Assembly (NCBI GenBank): GCA_016296235.1
Contig: JAEDJR010000010.1
Coordinates: 1-22,530 of the forward strand
Direction of reading: 5' to 3'
DNA: 22,530 nt
DNA from: Oscillospiraceae bacterium
GTDB taxonomy: Bacteria; Bacillota; Clostridia; Oscillospirales; Oscillospiraceae
The notes under the pieces are model-generated. The model saw only the letters and a list, made by a program, of their open reading frames with translations, made no database searches and was not told the origin of the DNA. The translations under genes were made by a program, and so were the position numbers. Position 1 is the stretch's first letter. Every line of letters starts with the position of its first letter. Shown here in pieces: positions 14,150 to 20,781 of this stretch.

Positions 14150-15070
14150 ATGCAGGAATTTTTCATGCAGACGGACAATGGCTGTATTCATTGCTGTCAA
14201 TGGCTGCCGGAGGGCCAACCGGTTGGTGTGGTGCAGATCGTGCATGGCGTGGCGGAGTATATCGCGCGCTATGATGAATTTGCGCGGTTTCTGGCCGCCC
14301 ATGGGTATCTGGTGGTGGGAGAAGACCATCCCGGTCACGGCAAATCCGTGGGGGAAGGTGACAGTTTCGGCTATCTGACCGGCGGCTGGAGCGGCGTGGT
14401 GAAGGATATCCACCTGCTCTACGGAAAGACCCGCGGGGAGCACCCGGGGATTCCCTATGTGATGCTGGGTCACAGCATGGGCTCGTTCCTGCTGCGGACC
14501 TACCTGTTTACCTACCACGCGGAGCTGGCCGGCGCCATCATCTCCGGTACCGGCTGGCAGCCTGCGGCGCTGCTTCCGTTGGGACTGGCCCTTTGCCGGG
14601 AGGAGGCGGCGCGACTTGGGGAAACCCAATGCAGCCCCGTGATTCAAAAATTGATTTTCGGCTCCTACAATCAGCGCTTTGCGCCCAACCGCACGCCCTA
14701 TGACTGGGTCTGCTCCCGGGAGGCTGTGGTGGACGCCTATGCCAACGACCCCTTCTGTACCTGGCAGCCCACCATTCAGCTCTGCCGGGAGATGCTTGGG
14801 GGCATTCGGAGCATCCAGAAACGGGAAAATCTGGGCAGAATGCAGAAAGAGCTGCCGGTATTCTTCTTTGCCGGCCAGCTGGATCCCGTGGGCAATATGG
14901 GCAACGGGGTGCTGAAAGCGGTACAGGCGTTCAAGGATGCCGGCATGAAGGATGTGACGGTGGAGCTGTATCCCGATATGCGCCACGAGTGCCTCAACGA
15001 AACCGGCCGCGAAAAGGTGTACGCAGATGTCCTGGCATGGATGCAGGAGAAATGCCCGGCAGAAAAATAG
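14150..15070 (+). CDS. Alpha/beta hydrolase, monoacylglycerol lipase/lysophospholipase type
   Basis: This 306-residue hydrolase of the serine-aminopeptidase S33/PldB-like group probably cleaves monoacylglycerol or lysophospholipid esters. The catalytic triad is visible: S109 in GHSMGS, D245 in GQLDPVG and H279 in MRHECLNE. The oxyanion region is VHGVAEYIARY and EDHPGHGKS is the typical strand/turn. The cap domain lies between about residues 130 and 230. There is no signal peptide, so it should act in the cytoplasm. The ATG at 14150 has AAAGGGA six to seven bases upstream. It appears monocistronic, since a new strong promoter begins at the base after its stop. The precise substrate cannot be told. 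Confidence 0.9.
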   Translation: MQEFFMQTDNGCIHCCQWLPEGQPVGVVQIVHGVAEYIARYDEFARFLAAHGYLVVGEDHPGHGKSVGEGDSFGYLTGGWSGVVKDIHLLYGKTRGEHPGIPYVMLGHSMGSFLLRTYLFTYHAELAGAIISGTGWQPAALLPLGLALCREEAARLGETQCSPVIQKLIFGSYNQRFAPNRTPYDWVCSREAVVDAYANDPFCTWQPTIQLCREMLGGIRSIQKRENLGRMQKELPVFFFAGQLDPVGNMGNGVLKAVQAFKDAGMKDVTVELYPDMRHECLNETGREKVYADVLAWMQEKCPAEK

Positions 15071-15099
15071 TTGCAATTTGTAACTTTCTATGCTATACT
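15071..15099 (+). promoter_or_regulatory. Promoter of the secreted lysozyme gene
   Basis: TTGCAA (15071-15076), 17 bases, TATACT (15094-15099). It begins directly after the hydrolase stop codon, so the lysozyme gene can be transcribed on its own. Confidence 0.75.
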
Positions 15100-15137
15100 A
15101 AAGCGGATATCATGTATCCTGAAAGGAGAACCCCTTC

Positions 15138-16583
15138 ATGAAACGCCGCTTTCTCTGTGTTTTCATGGTGTGCGTCTGGATGCTGGCTATGCTGCCAATA
15201 ACCGCCCATGCAGAAGAAGAGAGCCCTGTGTTCAAAGGAACCCTGTCCACCAGTGAGCGTGGAATTGCGCTGCTGGAGAGCTTGGAAGGCTATGTGGAAA
15301 CACCCAAGAGCGATTACGGCCAGAACTCCATTGGTTATGGCTGCTCTACAGAGTATGCTGCCCAATTTGGATTCAGTACGACCAGTCTGAGCAAGGAAGA
15401 AGCCCATGAGCTTTTGCTGTTTGTCCTGGATGAAATGGAAACAAAGCTGGATGCGTTCCTGAAAAATAACGGAATCACAGTCAATCAGTATCAGTATGAT
15501 GCGCTGATGAGCTTTACCTACAACCTCGGTTCAGACTGGATGAAGTCCAGCAGTCAGAACAGACTGCGGGAGCTGCTTGTGAACGGCAGATACACGGTGA
15601 ATGAGTTTGCCAGCGCCATGGGCGTCTATTGTCATGTGACCAACGCCAACGGGGAAGCAGAGGTGCTGGATCATTTGGTTACCCGCCGTATTCAGGAGAT
15701 CAAGCTGTTCCTCTATGGCGCATACGCGCTGGCCGACGTGCCGGAAAAATTCTGCACGCTTCGGTATAGCGCCGAAGAAGGCAATCCGCAAACGGATATC
15801 ACATTCCATCTGGTGGGACAGCCGTATCAGACGCTTGCCGATGCGGAGAATTCCGGGAAGTATTTTGCCGGCTGGTATACTGCAGGCGGATGGCAGCTGA
15901 CCGCCTATAATACAGTTGCGGAAAGCCAGGTGGTCTATGCGGTCTGGAGCGATGAGCCTGCGGATGCCGTGACATACTGCGGTGGCGATCTGTACATATC
16001 ATCTCCCACGCCCCAGGTGACAACCAGAGACTATTCCAATGGCAGCACAACCGGCAATCCGTCCTCTCCCGACTACCAGGAAGCGGCGGAGGTCTTTTCC
16101 GACCTGTACTCCAATCAGTGGTATTACAGCTATGTCAATGATCTCTATAACGAGGGGATCATCAACGGCTACGAGGATGCCACCTTCCGCCCGGAGCGGA
16201 CGGTGACCACCGGCGAGGCTTTGAAGATGATTCTGCTGGCTGCCGGCTACGAGGAACCGGAGCAGGTGACCAGCCACTGGGCCAGCGGTTACCACTATCT
16301 GGCTCTGGATGAAGAAATTCTGGAGCGTGGAGATATCACAGATCTGGATGTGCCCATTTCCCGTGCCATGATGGCGAAAATTGCTGCCAACGCTTTGCAG
16401 CTGGAGCGGGTGTATGATATCGACGTGTTTGCGGATACGGCGGATCTCTATGCCTCGATCCTGGCGGATCACAGCATCATTGAAGGCTATGAGGACGGAA
16501 CCTTCCGCCCCGACCGGTCTCTGACCCGCGCCGAGCTGTCAACAATTGTGTGGAGAATGAATCATTTGTTTTCCGGAATCTGA
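15138..16583 (+). CDS. Secreted GH24-type lysozyme with InlB-like repeat and three SLH domains
   Basis: This 481-residue exported protein begins with a signal peptide (about 1-25, likely cut after THAHA-type residues ending ITAHA). Residues about 36-195 resemble phage-type (T4-like) lysozyme: E50 in LESLEGY as the presumed catalytic glutamate, D59, S64 in NSIGYG, and a complete C-terminal helical part ending near VTRRIQEIKLFL. Residues about 203-270 resemble an InlB/Flg_new B-repeat (FAGWYTAGGW, VVYAVW). From about 316 to the end come three S-layer homology repeats, the first and third with NGYEDATFRPER and EGYEDGTFRPDR, the middle one degenerate. It should cleave peptidoglycan while tethered to secondary wall polymer. 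AAAGGAG lies ten bases before the ATG. The flanks are not phage-like. Confidence 0.9.
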   Translation: MKRRFLCVFMVCVWMLAMLPITAHAEEESPVFKGTLSTSERGIALLESLEGYVETPKSDYGQNSIGYGCSTEYAAQFGFSTTSLSKEEAHELLLFVLDEMETKLDAFLKNNGITVNQYQYDALMSFTYNLGSDWMKSSSQNRLRELLVNGRYTVNEFASAMGVYCHVTNANGEAEVLDHLVTRRIQEIKLFLYGAYALADVPEKFCTLRYSAEEGNPQTDITFHLVGQPYQTLADAENSGKYFAGWYTAGGWQLTAYNTVAESQVVYAVWSDEPADAVTYCGGDLYISSPTPQVTTRDYSNGSTTGNPSSPDYQEAAEVFSDLYSNQWYYSYVNDLYNEGIINGYEDATFRPERTVTTGEALKMILLAAGYEEPEQVTSHWASGYHYLALDEEILERGDITDLDVPISRAMMAKIAANALQLERVYDIDVFADTADLYASILADHSIIEGYEDGTFRPDRSLTRAELSTIVWRMNHLFSGI

Positions 16584-16590
16584 CTGGAAT

Positions 16591-16629
16591 AACCCGCAGG
16601 GCGGCTGTTGAGCTGCCTTGCGGGTTTTG
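16591..16629 (+). terminator. Intrinsic terminator after the lysozyme gene
   Basis: AACCCGCAGGGCGGC pairs with GCTGCCTTGCGGGTT across a six-base loop with two G-U type mismatches, followed by a short T-run. It lies eight bases after the stop codon. Confidence 0.75.
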
Positions 16630-16668
16630 CAGATTGGATAAAATGACCGGTTTATTGGACAGAAACTT

Positions 16669-16677
16669 TGTTACAAT
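16669..16677 (+). promoter_or_regulatory. Extended -10 promoter ahead of the 36-residue gene and truA
   Basis: TGTTACAAT fits the extended -10 pattern (TGn plus TACAAT). The hexamer 17 bases upstream is a poor -35, as is often so with extended -10 promoters. The lysozyme terminator lies just before, so a new promoter is expected here. Confidence 0.5.
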
Positions 16678-16706
16678 TGGGACAACAAAGCAAAGAGGTG
16701 TTGTCC

Positions 16707-16817
16707 ATGTATTCTGTTCGATATGTTCGCGGCCACATTGAGGTATACGGCGCCGACGGCGCATTTCTGTTTTCCGCGGATACGATGCGGGAGGCGGAAG
16801 AATTGATGGAGGAGTAA
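16707..16817 (+). CDS. 36-residue small protein upstream of truA
   Basis: ATG at 16707 to TAA at 16815-16817 encodes 36 residues, beginning MYSVRYVRGHIEVY and ending EAEELMEE. AAAGAGGTG lies seven bases before the ATG, and the start of truA follows its stop after one base. The predicted fold is a short beta hairpin (YVRGHIEVY, GAFLFSADT) followed by a short acidic helix. There is no membrane segment. The ribosome binding site, the extended -10 promoter, the clean position between terminator and truA, and a recollected likeness to short clostridial proteins of the form YVKGHIEVYD with FSADT support a real gene. The function is unknown. Confidence 0.7.
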   Translation: MYSVRYVRGHIEVYGADGAFLFSADTMREAEELMEE

Positions 16818-16818
16818 G

Positions 16819-17559
16819 ATGCGGAATTTCAGGCTGCTATTGACCTATGACGGCAGCCGCTACCGGGGATGGCAGCGGCTGGGGAACAGCGATCTCACCA
16901 TACAGGGGAAGCTGGAGCAGGTGCTGTCCCGCATGGTGCAGGCGCCGGTAGAGGTCATCGGAAGCGGCCGGACGGACGCCGGCGTCCATGCCATGGGACA
17001 GACGGCGAACTTTCATTGTGAAACAGACCTGTCAGAGCGGGAGATTCTGGACTATCTTCGCCGGTATCTGCCGGAGGACATCGGCGTTGTGTCGGTGGAG
17101 GAGGCAGAGCCGCGGTTCCACAGCCGCTACCATGCGCTGGAGAAAACCTACCGTTATCGCATCTGGAACTCCGACCGGCCCTGCGTGTTTGAGCGGCGCT
17201 ATGTCTGGCAGGTTCCGGAACCGCTGGATGTGGATGCCATGGCGCAGGCGGCGGAGGAATTCCTGGGAACCCATGATTTTCTGGCATTCTGCTCCAACAA
17301 GCATTTCAAAAAGAGCCCGGTGCGGACCGTCACGTCCTTCCGGGTGGAGCGGGTGGGCCCGGAGATTTGGTTTACCATAACCGGAGACGGGTTCCTGTAC
17401 AATATGGTTCGAATTCTGGTCGGAACGCTGTTGGCCGTGGGCAGGGGAGCGCTGACCCGGGAACAGATTCCAAGTATTTTTGAGAGCCGGACCCGCGAGC
17501 TGGCCGGAGAGACAGTTCCGGCGAAAGGGCTCTGCCTGATGGAGGTGCGCTATTCATGA
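16819..17559 (+). CDS. truA: tRNA pseudouridine(38-40) synthase
   Basis: This enzyme converts uridines 38-40 in the anticodon arm of tRNAs to pseudouridine. It is 246 residues, a normal bacterial length. The catalytic aspartate is D53 in GSGRTDAGVHAMGQ. RWLTYDG-like and YRGWQ elements are present at the N-terminus, and the second domain carries KTYRYRIWN and FLYNMVRILVGTLL, typical of the family. The ATG at 16819 has GGAGGAG four to five bases upstream, inside the end of the 36-residue gene. Its stop overlaps the next start as ATGA. Confidence 0.97.
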   Translation: MRNFRLLLTYDGSRYRGWQRLGNSDLTIQGKLEQVLSRMVQAPVEVIGSGRTDAGVHAMGQTANFHCETDLSEREILDYLRRYLPEDIGVVSVEEAEPRFHSRYHALEKTYRYRIWNSDRPCVFERRYVWQVPEPLDVDAMAQAAEEFLGTHDFLAFCSNKHFKKSPVRTVTSFRVERVGPEIWFTITGDGFLYNMVRILVGTLLAVGRGALTREQIPSIFESRTRELAGETVPAKGLCLMEVRYS

Positions 17560-17897
17560 ACATTCAGATTTTCGGCTTGTCCAAGAGCTTTGACACAAAG
17601 AAGGCGGAGCGCTATTTTAAGGAACGCCGGATCAAATTCCAGAGCATCGACCTGATTAAATACGGCATGTCCAACGGTGAATTTGAAAGCGTTCTGCGGG
17701 CGGTTGGCGGGATTGACAATCTGATCGACTGGACGCTCAAGCATCCGGATATTGATCTGATGCGGTATATGGATGACCCGGTTGCCAAGGAAGACAAGGT
17801 GTTTGACAACCCCAGGCTGATGAAGCAGCCGGTGGTCCGCAACGGAAAGAAAGCCACGGTTGGTTATTGCCCGGAGGTTTGGGCCTCCTGGGAGTGA
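17556..17897 (+). CDS. ArsC/Spx-like protein without the active-site cysteine
   Basis: This 113-residue protein has the thioredoxin-like ArsC family pattern: N-terminal strand IQIFGLSKSFDTKKAERYFKE, central helices, LMKQPVV (cis-proline region) and VGYCPEVW near the end. ArsC, YffB and Spx relatives keep a cysteine in the loop after the first strand (for example KNCDT in YffB); here the aligned residue is S11, and the sole cysteine, C108, is near the C-terminus. It therefore cannot be an ordinary arsenate reductase. It may be a binding or regulatory relative, or use another residue. It is coupled to truA by ATGA. Arsenic genes are absent nearby. Confidence 0.8.
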   Translation: MNIQIFGLSKSFDTKKAERYFKERRIKFQSIDLIKYGMSNGEFESVLRAVGGIDNLIDWTLKHPDIDLMRYMDDPVAKEDKVFDNPRLMKQPVVRNGKKATVGYCPEVWASWE

Positions 17898-17955
17898 TTG
17901 AACGAAGAACACCGAACAAGTTCCAAGAGAGTCCAAGAGAAAGAAGCTGGGAAAT

Positions 17956-19164
17956 ATGAAAGCACAAAAGCGGACCCTTGTATCCGGCGCATTGGCATTT
18001 ATCACGCTGATGGGGATTGTCAGTCTGTTTTCGGACATGACCCATGAGGGTGCGAGAAGCGTGCTGGGCGAGTATCTGAACCTTGCCGGAGCGTCGGCGG
18101 CCACCATCGGTTTCGTCTCCGGCATCGGAGAGCTGTGCGGCTATTCTCTTCGGCTTTTGTCCGGTTTCCTTGCGGATAAAACAAAAAAATATTGGACACT
18201 TGTGATTGTGGGCTATGCGCTGCAGGTTCTCGCCATCCCGGCTCTGGCGCTCATTCCCGAACACGGATGGATTCTGGCCTGCGGGCTGGTGATTCTGGAG
18301 CGCATCGGAAAAGCCATCAAAAAACCGGCCAAGAATACCTTGGTCAGCTTTGCTGCCAGTGAGATCGGCACCGGGAAGGGATTTGCGTATCAGGAGTTTC
18401 TGGATCAGCTGGGAGCATTTCTCGGCCCGGTGATGCTGTTTGTCATCAGCCTGATTCGGGGAACCGGCGATCTGTTTTCCACCTACCGGATTTGTTTTGC
18501 GTTTCTGGGTATTCCGGCTCTGATTACCATCTTGCTGGTTGTGTTTTCAAAGGTGAAGTATCCCAATCCCGAAGTATTTGAAAAAGCGGAGACGGAACAG
18601 AAGGAATTCCGCTTTCAGAAATCCTTTGTGTTCTATATGGCGGCCATCTGCCTCTTTGCGTTTGGGTTTGCGGATTTTACGCTGATTACCCTGCATGCAG
18701 CCAGGACACAGGCATTCCCGGCTGCTGCACTGAGCCTGCTCTATGCGGCTGCGATGGCAGTAGATGCTGTGTCGGCTCTGTTTTTTGGCTGGCTGTTTGA
18801 CCGCATCGGCCTGAAAGCGCTGATCCTTTCTACGGGCTGCAGCGCGTTCTTTTCCGGACTTGTTTTTCTTTCCGGAAGCCCCTGGATAATCGGGGCCGGC
18901 ATTATCCTGTGGGGAATTGGGATGGGCGCGCAGGAAAGCATTATGAAGGCGGCTGTCAGTCAGATTATTCCGAAATCCATGCGCAGCTCCGGTTTCGGAA
19001 TCTTTGAAACGGGCTTTGGGATCGCGTGGTTCCTGGGAAGCTGGCTGCTGGGCTATTTGTATGACATCCGTCCGTTCTGCCTGGTGATTGTATCCGTGGC
19101 CGCGCAAATTCTGGCGATTCCCCTTTATATGGCCTGTATCCGTTCCAGAGCAAAGGAAATCTGA
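17956..19164 (+). CDS. Major facilitator superfamily transporter
   Basis: This 402-residue membrane protein has about twelve predicted helices in two halves joined by a charged cytoplasmic loop near residues 195-220 (KVKYPNPEVFEKAETEQKEFR). The motif A-like loop between helices 2 and 3 is GFLADKTKKYW, echoed in the second half as GWLFDRIGLKA. The SLFSDMTHEGARSVLGEYL stretch after helix 1 recalls a group of unassigned bacterial MFS permeases; the substrate is unknown. The ATG at 17956 has only a weak GGGA upstream. The 58-base gap before it holds a 9-base direct repeat and no clear promoter, so it may be read from the truA transcript. Confidence 0.88.
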   Translation: MKAQKRTLVSGALAFITLMGIVSLFSDMTHEGARSVLGEYLNLAGASAATIGFVSGIGELCGYSLRLLSGFLADKTKKYWTLVIVGYALQVLAIPALALIPEHGWILACGLVILERIGKAIKKPAKNTLVSFAASEIGTGKGFAYQEFLDQLGAFLGPVMLFVISLIRGTGDLFSTYRICFAFLGIPALITILLVVFSKVKYPNPEVFEKAETEQKEFRFQKSFVFYMAAICLFAFGFADFTLITLHAARTQAFPAAALSLLYAAAMAVDAVSALFFGWLFDRIGLKALILSTGCSAFFSGLVFLSGSPWIIGAGIILWGIGMGAQESIMKAAVSQIIPKSMRSSGFGIFETGFGIAWFLGSWLLGYLYDIRPFCLVIVSVAAQILAIPLYMACIRSRAKEI

Positions 19165-19214
19165 ATCCGGTCTGATGCCTTGATAAAATCAGTCAGATAA
19201 ATTAAGAAAAAGCA

Positions 19215-19243
19215 TTGACAATCTGCACGGATAATGGTATGAT
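19215..19243 (+). promoter_or_regulatory. Strong promoter of tRNA-Leu
   Basis: A perfect TTGACA (19215-19220), 17 bases, TATGAT (19238-19243), with an extended TGG before the -10. It is 25 bases upstream of the tRNA 5' end. Confidence 0.9.
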
Positions 19244-19268
19244 ATCAAAGCTGTTTCAAGCAGCGAAA

Positions 19269-19357
19269 TGCGCGAGTGGTGGAATTGGCAGACTCGCTAG
19301 ATTCAGGTTCTAGTGTCCACTCCGGACGTGCGGGTTCAAGTCCCGCCTCGCGCACCA
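19269..19357 (+). tRNA. tRNA-Leu (anticodon CAG)
   Basis: The acceptor stem TGCGCGA (19269-19275) pairs exactly with TCGCGCA before an encoded CCA (19355-19357). The anticodon stem CTAGA/TCTAG encloses the loop TTCAGGT, giving anticodon CAG at 19304-19306, which reads CTG. A long variable arm (class II) and the T-arm GGGTTCAAGTCCC are present. The length of 89 bases suits tRNA-Leu. It decodes the leucine codon CTG, which is heavily used in this GC-rich window. It is a single tRNA gene with its own promoter and terminator. Confidence 0.97.
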
Positions 19358-19360
19358 AGT

Positions 19361-19393
19361 CCCTGAAATCTTCGGATTTCAGGGGTTTTTGTT
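19361..19393 (+). terminator. Terminator of tRNA-Leu with UUCG tetraloop
   Basis: A 10-base-pair perfect stem, CCCTGAAATC with GATTTCAGGG, capped by TTCG and followed by a T-rich tail. It begins three bases after the CCA end. Confidence 0.92.
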
Positions 19394-19413
19394 TGCATTG
19401 CCAGATTATGTAT

Positions 19414-19447
19414 CAAAAACCAGCCGGCTGAAGGGAGCCGGCTGGTT
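19414..19447 (-). terminator. Terminator of the minus-strand TSCPD/ybaK genes
   Basis: A 12-base-pair stem, AACCAGCCGGCT with AGCCGGCTGGTT, has a six-base loop. Read on the minus strand it ends in TTTTT. It lies 15 bases after the TSCPD stop. Confidence 0.88.
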
Positions 19448-19461
19448 CGTTGCATATCGGA

Positions 19462-19719
19462 TTATTTTTCCAGCTTAGCCTTTGCGGCTTCCAGAGCCTG
19501 GGCCAGCTGATCGGGGCAGGAAGTATCCTTGTAGCCGCAACGGATTCCCTTGGTGCGCTGGATGACCTCGTCGATGTCCATACCATCCACCAGGGAGGCG
19601 ATACCTTTGAGGTTGCCGTTGCAGCCGCCGAAGAATTCCACGTTTTTCACCGTGGTGCCCTCGATTTCAAAACGGACTGCCTGCGAGCAGGTGCCATGAT
19701 TGCGATGTTCGAATGTCAT
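19462..19719 (-). CDS. TSCPD domain protein (TIGR03905-type, four conserved cysteines)
   Basis: This 85-residue cytoplasmic protein contains the literal TSCPD motif (66-70) and four cysteines at 11, 33, 61 and 68, in the arrangement of the small clostridial TSCPD proteins. TSCPD domains are also found fused to class II ribonucleotide reductases. The cysteines suggest metal or iron-sulfur binding, but the function of the stand-alone form is not established. The body has FEIEGTTVKNVEFFGGCNGNLKG followed by helices. The ATG at 19719 has AAAGGA nine bases upstream. It lies 14 bases after the ybaK stop, so the two are probably co-transcribed from the ybaK promoter and ended by the terminator downstream. 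Confidence 0.9.
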   Translation of the reverse strand: MTFEHRNHGTCSQAVRFEIEGTTVKNVEFFGGCNGNLKGIASLVDGMDIDEVIQRTKGIRCGYKDTSCPDQLAQALEAAKAKLEK

Positions 19720-19733
19720 AACGGTATTCCTTT

Positions 19734-20204
19734 CTATTCTGTTAAATCGCAGACGGTCATGTCCACGTATTGGATTAAATCATCCGGAGCAAGCAGCAGC
19801 TGCTGGCCGCGCATACCGGCGGAGACGGCGATTTCCGCATACAGCTGCGCCGTTTCATCGATGAAAGTGGGATAGTGTTTTTTCATACCAATGGGACTGC
19901 AGCCTCCGCGAATGTAGCCGGTGAGGGGAAGAAGCTCCTTCATGGCCGCCATTTCAACCTTCTTGTCTCCGGCAGCCGCCGCGGCCTTTTTCAGATCCAA
20001 CTCGCAGCAGACGGGGATGCAGAAGACGAGAACGCCTTTCTTATCACCGCGGGCCACCAGAGTCTTAAAAACCTGCTCCGGCGGCATCCCGATGGATCGG
20101 GCGGCATGAAGACCACTCAGATCCTGCTCGTCGTAGTCATACTCCGTACACCGAAAGGGGAGTCCGGCCTGTTCCACCAGACGGACGGCATTGGTTTTTG
20201 CCGT
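19734..20204 (-). CDS. ybaK: YbaK/EbsC-type Cys-tRNA(Pro) deacylase with apparent ACG start
   Basis: This editing protein hydrolyses Cys-tRNA(Pro), clearing a common ProRS mistake. With the start given here it is 156 residues. Family features are the FKTLVARGDKKGVLVFCIPV strands, LDLKKAAAAAGDKKVEMA, the TGYIRGGCSPIG glycine-rich loop, and PTFIDETAQLYAEIAVSAGMRG. The first orthodox start is GTG 20177, which removes nine residues; but the frame upstream encodes AKTNAVRL, the usual family N-terminus. A perfect GGAGGTGA sits four bases before ACG 20204, exactly where ATG would be expected. An in-frame TGA lies further upstream with no ATG between. I take ACG as the true or ancestral start. The gene is followed by the TSCPD gene. 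Confidence 0.85.
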   Translation of the reverse strand, partial: TAKTNAVRLVEQAGLPFRCTEYDYDEQDLSGLHAARSIGMPPEQVFKTLVARGDKKGVLVFCIPVCCELDLKKAAAAAGDKKVEMAAMKELLPLTGYIRGGCSPIGMKKHYPTFIDETAQLYAEIAVSAGMRGQQLLLAPDDLIQYVDMTVCDLTE

Positions 20205-20233
20205 AAAATCACCTCCATGCGAAATTCTTCATT

Positions 20234-20262
20234 ATTATACCGCAGAAGAACGCAGGTTGCAA
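20234..20262 (-). promoter_or_regulatory. ybaK promoter, sharing its -35 with the divergent gene
   Basis: On the minus strand TTGCAA (20262-20257), 17 bases, TATAAT (20239-20234). TTGCAA is its own reverse complement and is also the -35 of the plus-strand promoter. Confidence 0.7.
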
Positions 20263-20285
20263 GGTCTGACCGATTGTGATACAAT
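20257..20285 (+). promoter_or_regulatory. Promoter of the second YbaK-domain gene, sharing its -35
   Basis: TTGCAA (20257-20262), 17 bases, TACAAT (20280-20285). The same six bases serve as -35 for the minus-strand ybaK promoter with identical spacing. Confidence 0.7.
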
Positions 20286-20310
20286 AGCAGAAATTTTTGG
20301 AGGTGGTCTG

Positions 20311-20781
20311 ATGTCCATTGAAAAGGTACGGGCCTATTTTACGCAGTTGGGCATTGCCGGACGCATTCAGGAATTCGATGTATCCAGCGCCACGGTGGAG
20401 CTGGCGGCGCAGGCTCTGGGTGTGGAAGGAAAACGCATCGCAAAGACGCTGTCCTTCCTGACCGGTGAAAACTGCGTTTTGATTGTGGCCGCCGGCGACG
20501 CCAAGATCGATAATGCCAAATATAAGGCGCAATTCCACTGTAAGGCCAAAATGCTGCCCCACGATGCGGTTCCGGAATATATCGGCCATGCGGTGGGCGG
20601 AGTGTGTCCTTTCGCGGTGCGGGAGGGCGTCAGCGTGTATCTGGACCAATCCCTGAAACGGTTTGAGACTGTATTCCCTGCCTGCGGCAGCAGCAACAGC
20701 GCCATTGAGCTGACCATTCCGGAGCTGGAACGCTACTCCGGCTATGAGGCATGGGTTGACGTCTGCAAGGATTGGGCATGA
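20311..20781 (+). CDS. YbaK/aminoacyl-tRNA deacylase-domain protein (second paralogue)
   Basis: This 156-residue protein belongs to the wider YbaK/ProRS-associated editing superfamily, but to a different branch from the divergent neighbour. Marks are KVRAYFTQLGIAGRIQEFD, EGKRIAKTLSFLTGENCVLIVAAGDAKIDNAKYK, a glycine-rich HAVGGVCPFAV loop in place of the YbaK GGCSPIG, and SVYLDQSLKRFETVFPACGSSNSAIEL. It probably deacylates a mischarged tRNA; the amino acid is unknown. The ATG at 20311 has GGAGGTGG five bases upstream; the longer open frame upstream crosses the promoter and is rejected. Its last 40 bases overlap the convergent MATE gene. Confidence 0.85.
   Translation: MSIEKVRAYFTQLGIAGRIQEFDVSSATVELAAQALGVEGKRIAKTLSFLTGENCVLIVAAGDAKIDNAKYKAQFHCKAKMLPHDAVPEYIGHAVGGVCPFAVREGVSVYLDQSLKRFETVFPACGSSNSAIELTIPELERYSGYEAWVDVCKDWA

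Noticed and set aside
15138..15725. Prophage remnant suggested by the lysozyme domain
   Set aside because: No holin, tail, integrase or attachment site nearby, and the protein carries a signal peptide and SLH repeats.
17922..17940. Direct repeat TCCAAGAGA twice, ten bases apart, before the MFS gene
   Set aside because: Only two short copies; no link to a mobile element or operator could be supported.
19269..19357. tRNA-Leu as an integration site for a mobile element
   Set aside because: No repeated tRNA 3' end and no integrase were found downstream; ordinary genes follow.
20191..20310. Longer N-terminus for the second YbaK-like protein
   Set aside because: It would cross the promoter and ribosome binding site; the ATG at 20311 fits the family start.
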